A stretch of DNA of 64,000 bases from NCBI GenBank assembly GCA_965223835.1, contig CBDCXQ010000001.1:1860001-1924000 (forward strand), in the 5' to 3' direction. Positions within the stretch are counted from its first letter, which is position 1. Each line of letters starts with the position of its first letter. Source of the stretch: CAVYXZ01 sp965223835. GTDB lineage: Bacteria > Chloroflexota > Anaerolineae > Aggregatilineales > Phototrophicaceae. The notes beneath the pieces are model-generated. The model did no database searches. It saw only the letters and a program-made list of their open reading frames with translations, and had not been told where the DNA came from. Made by a program: the position numbers and the translations under genes. Below are positions 18,653 through 26,716 of the stretch, piece by piece.

Positions 18653-19144
18653 CTATTCTACATCCTCGAAAAATGCTGGTGGTTTTGAGCCAACGAACTT
18701 CAGCACCTTTTCGACATCGTATCCAGCTTGTTCAAGCACACCTAATACGTCAATCAACACCAGATTTTCCGCCAGCTTTCGTTCGCCATCACGCTCTTCA
18801 ACCCGCCAGAAGTCCATATAGCGTATTTTGATCGTATTATTGGTAGCTGGAATACTCAGCCAATCCTGAGCGAACGTTGTTGTTTGATACCCGGTGGCGG
18901 CAACCCATTCGCCTTCGGCGATACGCATATGGTCTTGAGCGTTTTTGTCAGGAAATGACTCGATGAAGGGTTTGCGGTAATCGTTCTCGAATGCGTCAAT
19001 GCCGTGCATCGTGCCGATACCTGCCGGGCCTGACCATACCATGTCGTCAAACCAGTATTCCTTCATTAAGCCCAGAACATTCCGGTTGAGTCCATCGTAC
19101 ATGTCCGCAACAAGTTGTTTATTGCGGTCTGATTGTTCGCTCAT
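18653..19144 (-). CDS. Single-domain SnoaL-like (NTF2-fold) protein
   Basis: 163 residues, one SnoaL domain equivalent to the C-terminal half of its neighbours: MVWSGPAGIGTMHGIDAFE, WLSIPATNNTIKIRYMDFWR and LAENLVLIDVLGVLEQAGYDV. It starts 2 bases after the permease gene stop, so it is translated from the ABC transporter transcript. The size suits a free-standing cyclase/isomerase-like enzyme that dimerises, whereas the neighbours encode the two halves as one chain. Confidence 0.8.
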   Translation of the reverse strand: MSEQSDRNKQLVADMYDGLNRNVLGLMKEYWFDDMVWSGPAGIGTMHGIDAFENDYRKPFIESFPDKNAQDHMRIAEGEWVAATGYQTTTFAQDWLSIPATNNTIKIRYMDFWRVEERDGERKLAENLVLIDVLGVLEQAGYDVEKVLKFVGSKPPAFFEDVE

Positions 19145-19146
19145 GG

Positions 19147-20157
19147 TTAGCCCTTAACCGCTCCTGCAGTTAGCCCTTTGACCAGATGTTGTTGGAAGAA
19201 CAATATCACCAGCATAATCGGAATCGTTGCCGAAACCGCCGATGCAGCTGCCAGTGTCAGGTGGCGTGGATCTTCTCCCCCCGTAAAACGTGAGATTGCA
19301 ACTGGTAAAGTCCAGTTGGATTGTGTCAGCAAGCGCACCAGTAAGAATTCATTGTAGGCCAACAGCAGTGAGAACAACGCGGTGGATATAATGCCCGGCC
19401 AGACAATCGGCACGATCACACGCATGAAGGACACGAGGCGACCCGCGCCATCGACCATTGCTGATTCTTCCAATTCTTTCGGAACTTCCATGAAAAAGCT
19501 TCGCAACATCCAGATCGTAAATGGTTGGTTTACGGCTACGAGCGTGATGATGACCAGGAAGTGCGTATCGGTAAGTCCGGTCACGGTACCAATGTAGAAG
19601 TACGGCAAGATGAAGGCCAAACGGGGCAATGCGCGGAACGCCAGCGCAGCAATCAGGATAACAACACCGATAAACCCGACGTAACGGGCGAGACCATATC
19701 CCGCCAGACACCCAATACTGATCGATACCACAATCGTTCCGACCGTGACAATGATCGTATTGATAAAGTAATCATAGAATTGTGAAACATCCACCAGTTG
19801 TGGGACCAGCCACAGCACCACAACAAAACCCACCCCGGAAATCGCGTATACAATCGGGGTCGGAAACGGGAGGTATTTTGCGAAGATCAACATGCACACA
19901 AGCACAACGACGGCCAGCAACAAAAAGAAAGCAATCGTCGCCCCACCAGCTTCCGGGATCGAACGTAGCCAGACTTCCTGATAATTTTCCCAGGTTGGGG
20001 CAAATCCCCAGAACAACGGCGTGCGTGAATTCGCATCACGAAAGGTCTTGAACGATTGTAGCGTCGTCCAGACGAAGGGAAACGCACTATAAATCGCGAA
20101 GACCAGCAAAATTGCGTGTATCGCAAATCGTCCAAATGGATTGGTTACTTTTCCCAT
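19147..20157 (-). CDS. ABC sugar-type importer permease (MalG family) with an extra two-helix insert
   Basis: A 336-residue inner-membrane permease, about 55-60 residues longer than usual for MalG/CUT1 proteins. The N-terminal helix and FVWTTLQSFKTFRD are typical, as is WENYQEVW. Between that and FINTIIVTVGTIVVS lies an insert of about 65 residues with two added hydrophobic segments (ATIAFFLLLAVVVLVCMLIF and PIVYAISGVGFVVVLWLVP). The coupling motif MVDGAGRLVSFMRVIVPIVWPGI is intact. It pairs with the MalF-like permease encoded 2 bases upstream. CUT1 importers move oligosaccharides, polyols or glycerophosphodiesters. Confidence 0.88.
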   Translation of the reverse strand: MGKVTNPFGRFAIHAILLVFAIYSAFPFVWTTLQSFKTFRDANSRTPLFWGFAPTWENYQEVWLRSIPEAGGATIAFFLLLAVVVLVCMLIFAKYLPFPTPIVYAISGVGFVVVLWLVPQLVDVSQFYDYFINTIIVTVGTIVVSISIGCLAGYGLARYVGFIGVVILIAALAFRALPRLAFILPYFYIGTVTGLTDTHFLVIITLVAVNQPFTIWMLRSFFMEVPKELEESAMVDGAGRLVSFMRVIVPIVWPGIISTALFSLLLAYNEFLLVRLLTQSNWTLPVAISRFTGGEDPRHLTLAAASAVSATIPIMLVILFFQQHLVKGLTAGAVKG

Positions 20158-20159
20158 GA

Positions 20160-21026
20160 CTATCGCTCCGCAATCTGTTCTTTATAAGAGACGCGCAGGT
20201 TAGGGATCAGCACGATCAAGATGCCAATCACAGTAATAATCGCCATCGCATTGGCCTTGCCAAGATTTTGCACGAGCGTCGCTTGTTGAAACGTATACGA
20301 CATGACTGAATTGGCTCGATAGATTGGATTCAACTGATCACTCAACACGAACACACTATCAAAGACGCGATATGTATCCATGATGGTGAACAAGAGAATG
20401 AATATCGTCAGTGAGCGAAGGTGAGGGATTACAATATGCCGAATTTTTTCATGCCACGCAGCACCATCAATGGAAGATGCTTCAATCAAGTCACTGGGTA
20501 GGGTTTGGAGACCGGCAAAGTACACAACCAGCGTAAACGGCGTTATATACCAGACGCCATAAAGTATGATCAATAGCTTGACAGAAAACTCGGTCGGGCG
20601 GTAACGGGTATCAAAAATCTCTTGATATAAGTAGGTCAGGGGACCAGATGCCTCAAAGAGTTGTTTGAACATCAATGAACCCACGATGGGCACAATGATG
20701 AAAGGTAATAAGAATATTGACAGGTATACTCCACGGGTGAGAACCGAGACCTGATCGAGAATCAACGCCATCACAAATCCGATACCAATAACGAGCGGAA
20801 CGACAAAGACAATGTAGATCGCTGTAAATTGGAATGCCCGCCAGAATTGAGGATCTTGCAAGACATCTTCGTAATTTGCCAAGCCAATAAATTCTGGGGC
20901 GGTAACATTTTGAAAGTTAAGACGTGTCATACCGAGATAGATTGCCATCAAGAGCGGGATGAGCATCAACGTTGTCATGATGACCATGCTGGGGGATGCA
21001 AATGCAAAAAATGTGCCACGTTTCAT
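20160..21026 (-). CDS. ABC sugar-type importer permease (MalF/UgpA family)
   Basis: 288 residues with six predicted helices and family features GLANYEDVLQDPQFWRAFQF, and the coupling motif SSIDGAAWHEKIRHIVIPHL. It forms the transmembrane heterodimer with the next gene's product. No ATPase gene lies in this operon, so a shared MsmK-type ATPase encoded elsewhere is expected, as is common for CUT1 systems. It follows the binding-protein gene by 93 bases containing a strong hairpin. Confidence 0.9.
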   Translation of the reverse strand: MKRGTFFAFASPSMVIMTTLMLIPLLMAIYLGMTRLNFQNVTAPEFIGLANYEDVLQDPQFWRAFQFTAIYIVFVVPLVIGIGFVMALILDQVSVLTRGVYLSIFLLPFIIVPIVGSLMFKQLFEASGPLTYLYQEIFDTRYRPTEFSVKLLIILYGVWYITPFTLVVYFAGLQTLPSDLIEASSIDGAAWHEKIRHIVIPHLRSLTIFILLFTIMDTYRVFDSVFVLSDQLNPIYRANSVMSYTFQQATLVQNLGKANAMAIITVIGILIVLIPNLRVSYKEQIAER

Positions 21027-21062
21027 AAAAAAGGCCTTTTTCAGTTGTAACGTATGACGAGG

Positions 21063-21092
21063 GGCAGGAACTCATACGTGAGAGTCCCTGCC
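21063..21092 (-). promoter_or_regulatory. Intercistronic stem-loop after the binding-protein gene
   Basis: On the minus strand GGCAGGGACTC pairs with GAGTTCCTGCC (one G-U) around an 8-base loop. It sits between the binding-protein stop and the permease start, without a T-run, so it likely protects the upstream mRNA or attenuates permease expression. Confidence 0.6.
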
Positions 21093-21119
21093 AGACGATT
21101 GAGCAAAGCAAATTTTGTC

Positions 21120-22406
21120 TTATTCGATGTAACCCTGTGCAGTTGCTTCCTCAATATAGGCTTCGGCGGCGGCATTGAGCGCGTCCTGGGGCGTCATGTC
21201 GCCAGTCCCAACAAGCGGCAAGAACTCACCGAGTTTGGCGCGCACGATGCCGATTGCAGGATGCTTATCATAGCTGCCAATACCTTCCTCGATGGTAACA
21301 TTAGCCGCATCGAGATAGGGGCCACCAAAAGCCGTAGCCGATACCCGGGTTGCTTGCCCAAAGCCTGCTGCACGTTGTTGGCTTTCTTCATCAGCGGCTT
21401 CCATGATGATTTGGAAGATTAATTCGGGATCGTTGGTCACGGTGACTGGAATACCATAGAAGTCGTTCCAAGCCGACCCGGCACGCGGACTGTCAGCGGT
21501 TACGCGGGGAGCCGGGGCATAGGCAATGACGTCAATGAGATCTGTGCGTTCGGGATCGCTCATGTTGGCGGCTCGGCTAGCCCACATATTGGTTGCTGGA
21601 AGTGTGCCAAGTTGCATGGCGACTTCCTGGTCGTTGAGATTGAAGGAGTATCCAAATTCACCCATGCAGGCCTCGGCAACATCAAGAATGAGTTCCACCG
21701 CCTGCACACCCTCTGGTCCATTGAATGCCGGTGTTAGATCTTCATTCAAGAAGTCACTACCAAACGCCCGCAGGAATTGGAAAAATTCAATTTCCCACGC
21801 CCAACCAGCAGACAGATTGATGGTGAACGGCGCATCAAAGTCACGATTGTCAAGGCCAATGGTTTCGCAGGCACCAATCACATCGGCATACGTCTCAGGA
21901 ACGCCGAGGCCAAATTCTTCAAAAATGTCACTGCGGTAGATGAAGTGCAGGGTATTGCCGACCACCGGCACACCATAGATTTGTCCATCAATGGTGACGG
22001 CATCCCAGGCGGCTTGCGGGATGTCATCCAGCTTATAGGCTTCGCTATATTCCTCAATGAGATCGTTCAGCGGCAAAAGCCATCCCGCGCCACCCCATTC
22101 AGCGACACCAGAATTGGCAAAGTGAACGATGTCATACGGCGAATCACCACCGGTGGACAGCGCCAATCGCACTTGCTCCTGGGCGTCTGCACTCGCAAGC
22201 AACTGCGTATTCACCGTCAGATTCTCGACGGAATTACAGGCGTCAAGTTCTCCGGCATAGAAATCGGTAATCGGGAATGACCAACCAATCATGTTGATTT
22301 CGGTTGCTTCGGCTGGAGCCGCAAGGTTACAGCCACCCTCATCTTGTGCTGTTGCCGGCACAACAAACAATGCCAGCACCGCCAGTAAAATGTATAGCTT
22401 TTTCAT
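21120..22406 (-). CDS. Extracellular solute-binding protein, family 1 (sugar type)
   Basis: A 428-residue secreted binding protein. Signal peptide MKKLYILLAVLALFVVPATA with an AxA-type cleavage site and no lipobox. The mature protein has the family 1 pattern: GVAEWGGAGWLLPLNDLIEEY, YGVPVVGNTLHFIYRSDIFEEFG and the C-terminal MTPQDALNAAAEAYIEEA. The ATG at 22406 follows GGAGG by 9 bases; an upstream start would precede the signal peptide. It delivers ligand to the two permeases just downstream. The ligand may be a sugar or a modified sugar/amine, given the neighbouring oxidase and methyltransferase genes. Confidence 0.9.
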   Translation of the reverse strand: MKKLYILLAVLALFVVPATAQDEGGCNLAAPAEATEINMIGWSFPITDFYAGELDACNSVENLTVNTQLLASADAQEQVRLALSTGGDSPYDIVHFANSGVAEWGGAGWLLPLNDLIEEYSEAYKLDDIPQAAWDAVTIDGQIYGVPVVGNTLHFIYRSDIFEEFGLGVPETYADVIGACETIGLDNRDFDAPFTINLSAGWAWEIEFFQFLRAFGSDFLNEDLTPAFNGPEGVQAVELILDVAEACMGEFGYSFNLNDQEVAMQLGTLPATNMWASRAANMSDPERTDLIDVIAYAPAPRVTADSPRAGSAWNDFYGIPVTVTNDPELIFQIIMEAADEESQQRAAGFGQATRVSATAFGGPYLDAANVTIEEGIGSYDKHPAIGIVRAKLGEFLPLVGTGDMTPQDALNAAAEAYIEEATAQGYIE

Positions 22407-22491
22407 CAGATTTGTCCTCCCTACAATGACAAACACATTTATTTAAAAAGGCGTGTTCCGTAGTGAACATCACCACCTTTTCCGCAAAGGA

Positions 22492-23586
22492 TTAGGATTG
22501 TGGACGATGGATTTGCTTCAACAATTCAAATTCATCAAAAATAGTCCACTCCGATTGAATTTTGCCATCCTGTATCAAATGATGGCTGATCCCCATAATG
22601 TCGATGGGATTGCCCGTGGGTTCGCCATAGTTGCCAAAACCGGTATGCGTACCACGCATCCGCCAGCGGGTTGCGGTCCGAAAGCCAGCCTCTTCATCGC
22701 CGACAGAACAGAAATGTTCTGGTGTTACCCGTAGATCGGGGAAGGGAGCAAGCAGCGATAGTACGTATCCCTGATAATCGTTCTGGCCTTTGGCCCGGCG
22801 CATTGATGCAGATTCCAGATTGATCGTTTCGGCGAAGTAGTCGCGGACTTTATTTAACAAGCGCCAATTCCACACCTCATGCAGCGCCCGCCGAATGAAG
22901 TTTTCCGGTTCAAAGGTGTCGGTTGCCTCGATTGTTGAGGGTGGGTACTGGCCGATACCGCGTTCCACATCGCCCACAACCGGGAAGATGCGTCCGTTTT
23001 CCACATCGTTTAAGGCCATCGCTCTGGCCGTCTGTATTGGATTAAGTCCGAGTTGATGGATCAGAGTCAACTCGTCGCGCACAAGCCATTCCTCGATAAT
23101 CATGTTTTGCCGACAGAGACAATCCGCAATCGCCCGGTAATTCACTTGCTTGCCGGTTGCTGGGCCATATAATGACCAGCCACGATTCGTGCCGGTATGG
23201 GTGAGACGATGCGAGGTATAGGTTTCCCGTTTATTCTCAGTACCCCAGATAACTTCATTGCCATATAGGCGACGGTCCGGGTAAGCTGCCAATGTCGCAA
23301 TCGTACTCGCCAGCACCTTATCCCGTCCATGGATCGTGCCACCGGATGTGTGGATTTGGATGGTGTTGGCGTAGTAGTCATAGAGCTTGCCAATGGCTTT
23401 CTCCTCCCATATTTCATGGGTGACGCGAATAATGTAATCCACAATATCGGCGTATTTTGGGTCGAAACCTTCCATCGCCTGATCACGCTTGCCATTGGCG
23501 TTATGCATATGCTGAATATCGACTTTGTCCTGGAGCGTGACTGCATCTTGCTCCTGGGACTTCGTCTTACTTTTACTGTCGCTCAT
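22492..23586 (-). CDS. Two-domain SnoaL-like (NTF2-fold) protein, first gene of the operon
   Basis: 364 residues with an acidic/polar N-terminal tail (MSDSKSKTKSQEQD), then two SnoaL-like domains. Domain 1 has IHTSGGTIHGRDKVLAST and TGTNRGWSLYGPATGKQV; domain 2 has FPDLRVTPEHFCSVGDEE, THTGFGNYGEPTGNPIDI and SEWTIFDEFELLKQI. It is more distant from the other four and lacks their WxGPxGIG signature. It is the first gene after the LacI-type operator at 23626-23639, 40 bases from the start, so this gene and everything down to 15643 are likely under that repressor. Confidence 0.78.
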   Translation of the reverse strand: MSDSKSKTKSQEQDAVTLQDKVDIQHMHNANGKRDQAMEGFDPKYADIVDYIIRVTHEIWEEKAIGKLYDYYANTIQIHTSGGTIHGRDKVLASTIATLAAYPDRRLYGNEVIWGTENKRETYTSHRLTHTGTNRGWSLYGPATGKQVNYRAIADCLCRQNMIIEEWLVRDELTLIHQLGLNPIQTARAMALNDVENGRIFPVVGDVERGIGQYPPSTIEATDTFEPENFIRRALHEVWNWRLLNKVRDYFAETINLESASMRRAKGQNDYQGYVLSLLAPFPDLRVTPEHFCSVGDEEAGFRTATRWRMRGTHTGFGNYGEPTGNPIDIMGISHHLIQDGKIQSEWTIFDEFELLKQIHRPQS

Positions 23587-23625
23587 AAAGTTTCCTCAAC
23601 GGGCCTTCCCGCTTTCGTGACCGTC

Positions 23626-23639
23626 CGAAAACGATTTCG
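23626..23639. promoter_or_regulatory. LacI-type operator of the SnoaL/ABC operon
   Basis: CGAAAACGATTTCG, an inverted repeat with 5-bp arms CGAAA/TTTCG around a central CG-containing core, 40 bases upstream of the first gene of the leftward operon. It differs by one base from the palindrome at the promoter of the LacI regulator gene (24713-24726). Confidence 0.7.
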
Positions 23640-23684
23640 AGATTCGCTAAAATAAGCAGCTTTCATACTCATATATTTATTTAC

Positions 23685-24698
23685 TCAGCTTACTTTTCTG
23701 GGGCCAGTTGAACCGCGTACAACAAAATCAACCGGGAGCATTTCCTGCACTGGTATGAATTCGGGCGATGCAATCTGTTGATTGACGATCTCAATTACTC
23801 GTTGTCCAATCTGCTGCAGTGGCTGAGCGACGGTCGTAATATGCGGCATGGTCATAAACCCAGCTCGCAATCCATCGAAACCGATAACAGAAATATCGTC
23901 CGGCACATGGACGCCGCGCTCATGTAATACTGCGATTACATCCACTGCCATCAAATCGTGAAATGCAAAAATCGCCGTTGGCGGTTGAGACAAGCCCAAG
24001 AGAATTTCAGCAGCGATCCGACCACTATTTTCTTCAAGCCGGGTTTCGACAACTAGCGTGTCATCAGAGACGATCCCGGCATCTGTTAACGCAGCGCAAT
24101 ACCCCTTGTATCGCGCTTCATTCGCCGTCGTCAGTTGGGGGCGGGTGGTAAATGCAATGCGTTGATGCCCAAGTTCAATTAGATTCTTTGTTGCTTGATA
24201 CGACCCATCGTAATAGTCCGGGACGACATACGACACGCGCTCGTCGCGGATCTCACGCCCCATGACGACAAAGGGGAACTTGTCTTTCAGGAGTGTTTCG
24301 ATTGTTTGCTGGTCGTAATGCGTAGAAAAGAGGATCACACCATCAATTTCATTCGCGCGGCAAACCTGAACGAGGCGATCAGGGTCGTTGTCCGTCATCG
24401 TATAGATGAGCAAGTTCATGCCCGCCTGTTGCGCGGTAAGCACTGCACCAGGGATGATCCCTGAGAGATAATCAACGACATAATCAATTGACGTATTCAA
24501 GAACAAGCCAATTTTGTCAGTACGACCGCGGCGCAAATTCCGAGCTGCTGCACTCGGTTGATAGCCCAGTTTACGGGCTGTCTTGATTACCAATTCACGA
24601 GTTTCCAACGAAACATCATCGTAGTTGTTTAGCGCTTTTGACACGGTCGACGTGGCTAGATTGAGTTGTTTTGCTATTTCACTCAGCGATGCTGGCAT
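23685..24698 (-). CDS. LacI-family transcriptional regulator
   Basis: 337 residues. The N-terminal helix-turn-helix is LSEIAKQLNLATSTVSKALN followed by the hinge region LGYQPSAAARNLRRGRTDKIG. The rest is a periplasmic-binding-protein-like sensor domain with GVILFSTHYDQ, VVPDYYDGSYQATKNLIELGHQRIAF and VIGFDGL. The start at 24698 (MPASLSEIAKQL) puts the HTH at the very N-terminus, as in the family; the frame extends upstream but across the operator. It probably represses both its own/divergent promoter and the SnoaL-ABC operon and responds to the imported compound or a metabolite. Confidence 0.9.
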   Translation of the reverse strand: MPASLSEIAKQLNLATSTVSKALNNYDDVSLETRELVIKTARKLGYQPSAAARNLRRGRTDKIGLFLNTSIDYVVDYLSGIIPGAVLTAQQAGMNLLIYTMTDNDPDRLVQVCRANEIDGVILFSTHYDQQTIETLLKDKFPFVVMGREIRDERVSYVVPDYYDGSYQATKNLIELGHQRIAFTTRPQLTTANEARYKGYCAALTDAGIVSDDTLVVETRLEENSGRIAAEILLGLSQPPTAIFAFHDLMAVDVIAVLHERGVHVPDDISVIGFDGLRAGFMTMPHITTVAQPLQQIGQRVIEIVNQQIASPEFIPVQEMLPVDFVVRGSTGPRKVS

Positions 24699-24712
24699 AC
24701 GAAATTTTTGCC

Positions 24713-24726
24713 CGAAATCGATTTCG
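24713..24726. promoter_or_regulatory. LacI-type operator in the divergent promoter region
   Basis: CGAAATCGATTTCG is a perfect 14-bp palindrome, 15 bases upstream of the regulator start and about 97 bases upstream of the divergent oxidase gene. The central CG and 7-bp arms are classical for LacI-family proteins. Position suits autoregulation plus control of the rightward operon. Confidence 0.8.
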
Positions 24727-24823
24727 TGATATGCTACAGTAACATAAGCTGAATACGTATGCAAATTTTGTTTAATTCATCAAGCGCAAATGATGCTGAC
24801 TGTAAGGGAACGACGAAGAGATT

Positions 24824-25969
24824 ATGGCGTCTTCTTATGATGTGATCGTCATCGGCATTGGGGGTATGGGCAGTGCAACACTGTATCACCTCGCGAAACG
24901 GTGTTTCAACGTTCTTGGCATCGAGCAATATCAAATCCCACATGACATGGGTTCTTACCATGGCCTGACGCGCATCATTCGCCTGGCATATTACGAAGAC
25001 CCTTCCTATGTACCACTTCTACGTCGAGCCTTTGAACTATGGAACACGCTGGAAGCCGAGTCCAGCGAAAAACTGTTTTACCAAACCGGCAGCATTGACA
25101 TGGGGCCAGAAGACAGTAGCGTGTTCGCTGGCAGTTTGCAAAGCTGTTTAGAACATGGATTGGCTCATGAAGTCCTGAACAGCGGACAACTTTCACAACG
25201 GTTTCCCGGTTATCATTTGCCAAGTGCCATCAAAGCTATCTTTCAACCTCAGGGTGGGCTGTTGGTGCCAGAAAAATGCATTGAAGCCCATGTCACTATT
25301 GCCGAACAGTATGGTGCAACCGTTCATACGGGGGAATGTGTCCGGGGCTGGCAAGTCCTGGGGGATGAGCGGGTAAAGGTCGTCACTGACAAAGGTACCT
25401 ATGTTACTAAAAAGCTCGTGATATGTAGTGGCGCGTGGGCGCATAAACTCGTGCCTGACTTGCGAAATAAGACTGTGCCCGAAAGACAAGTATTGATCTG
25501 GCTAGAGACGAAAAAACCGGAATGGTTCACGCCTGAGCGTTTCCCGGTGTGGAATGGTGAAGTGGATGAAGGTCGATACTACGGGTTCCCGGAATTCAAT
25601 CCAGACGGCGGCACACCGGGTATGAAGTTTGGCCGGTGGCACCATCGAGAGGAAATTGTTGACCCGGATACAGTTGATCGCAACGTGTATCCAGAGGACG
25701 AGGCGATACTCCGCCAATTTGGGGAAAAGTATTTTCCTGATGGCGCCGGTAGAACGCTGTCCATGAAAGTCTGCATGTTTACCAACACTGACGATGAACA
25801 TTGGGTTATACAAACCTTACCCGATAGACCCCAGATTTCGGTGGCGGCAGGTTTTAGCGGCCATGGCTTTAAAATGGCAAGCGTCATTGGAGAGATTATG
25901 GCTGATCTTGCCCAGCACGGCGAAACCAAACATGATATTTCGTTGCATCATGGGTCACGACTGGGATAA
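24824..25969 (+). CDS. FAD-dependent oxidase, monomeric sarcosine oxidase / N-methyltryptophan oxidase family
   Basis: 381 residues. This family oxidises the N-methyl or alpha C-N bond of secondary amino acids, giving an imine (then formaldehyde or a keto product) and H2O2. Seen: Rossmann motif GIGGMGSATLYHLA, the family hallmark HGLTRIIRLAYYEDPSYVPLL, and KVCMFTNTDDEHW with Cys317, the equivalent of the covalent flavin Cys315 of Bacillus sarcosine oxidase. The C-terminal GFSGHGFKMASVIGEIMADL is the FAD-binding end. Start ATG at 24824 follows GGAACGACGAAG. First gene of a rightward operon with the cupin and the MetE-like gene, divergent from the LacI regulator. The substrate is unknown. Confidence 0.9.
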   Translation: MASSYDVIVIGIGGMGSATLYHLAKRCFNVLGIEQYQIPHDMGSYHGLTRIIRLAYYEDPSYVPLLRRAFELWNTLEAESSEKLFYQTGSIDMGPEDSSVFAGSLQSCLEHGLAHEVLNSGQLSQRFPGYHLPSAIKAIFQPQGGLLVPEKCIEAHVTIAEQYGATVHTGECVRGWQVLGDERVKVVTDKGTYVTKKLVICSGAWAHKLVPDLRNKTVPERQVLIWLETKKPEWFTPERFPVWNGEVDEGRYYGFPEFNPDGGTPGMKFGRWHHREEIVDPDTVDRNVYPEDEAILRQFGEKYFPDGAGRTLSMKVCMFTNTDDEHWVIQTLPDRPQISVAAGFSGHGFKMASVIGEIMADLAQHGETKHDISLHHGSRLG

Positions 25970-26027
25970 ATCATAACAATTTACTTCGGAACACCGGCCA
26001 CGCTTATCAGAGAACTGGAGAAACGCT

Positions 26028-26684
26028 ATGGAACATCCAAAACAAACTGCAGAAAGTATGTCAAAGCGAGTGATGCGCTTTAACGACCTCAAAGATAAAG
26101 GCATCCCTATCATGTTTATTGATAGTATGCTGCCCAACCACTATCGCATGAACTATGCAGTTATTGGGGATACGGCAAGCGAAAACCCCGATTTTGAGAT
26201 TCAACGCGCCATCACAGCACCCCATAACTATCAAATTGGCATGGGGTGGGCACCGCCGCATTGTGGCCCTGCATGGCACACCCACGATTATATTGAATCA
26301 TTTTTTATACTCAAAGGACCCTGGCGCTTCTATTGGGGGAATTCTGACGATCCCGATCAATCTGAGGGCTATTTTGACCTTGGTGAGTGGGATATGATCT
26401 CTTTGCCGCCCGGTATGTACCGTCGTTTCGAGTACATCGGCGAGCAGGTTGGGTGGTTTTTTGCGGTGCTGGAATCGCATCAGGTCTTTGAGGGCAAAGA
26501 CCCATATTGGGCACCCAAGGTTGAGCAGGCTGCCGTTGAGAACGGCTATCAGGCGAATGAAAAAGGCAAGATGATACATCCGCCAGACTATGAGGCGCAG
26601 AAAGCGGCGCAAAATGAAAAATTGTTGGGGATGTTTAAAGAACTTATGGGAGTCGATCTCAAGGACTTCCAACCACCAAATTAG
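26028..26684 (+). CDS. Cupin-fold protein
   Basis: 218 residues with one central cupin domain. Metal ligands are seen in PAWHTHDYIESFFILKGPWRF (His, His, Glu) and the second motif is LPPGMYRRFEYIGEQ, where the usual His is replaced by Tyr/Arg, so the metal site may be reduced. The C-terminal 70 residues are polar and helical. Cupins of this size act as dioxygenases, isomerases or sugar-binding sensors; none can be singled out. It lies 58 bases after the oxidase gene and 32 bases before the MetE-like gene, in the same operon. Confidence 0.8.
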   Translation: MEHPKQTAESMSKRVMRFNDLKDKGIPIMFIDSMLPNHYRMNYAVIGDTASENPDFEIQRAITAPHNYQIGMGWAPPHCGPAWHTHDYIESFFILKGPWRFYWGNSDDPDQSEGYFDLGEWDMISLPPGMYRRFEYIGEQVGWFFAVLESHQVFEGKDPYWAPKVEQAAVENGYQANEKGKMIHPPDYEAQKAAQNEKLLGMFKELMGVDLKDFQPPN

Positions 26685-26716
26685 ACATCATCAACAGACA
26701 AAATGCGGAGAACCAA

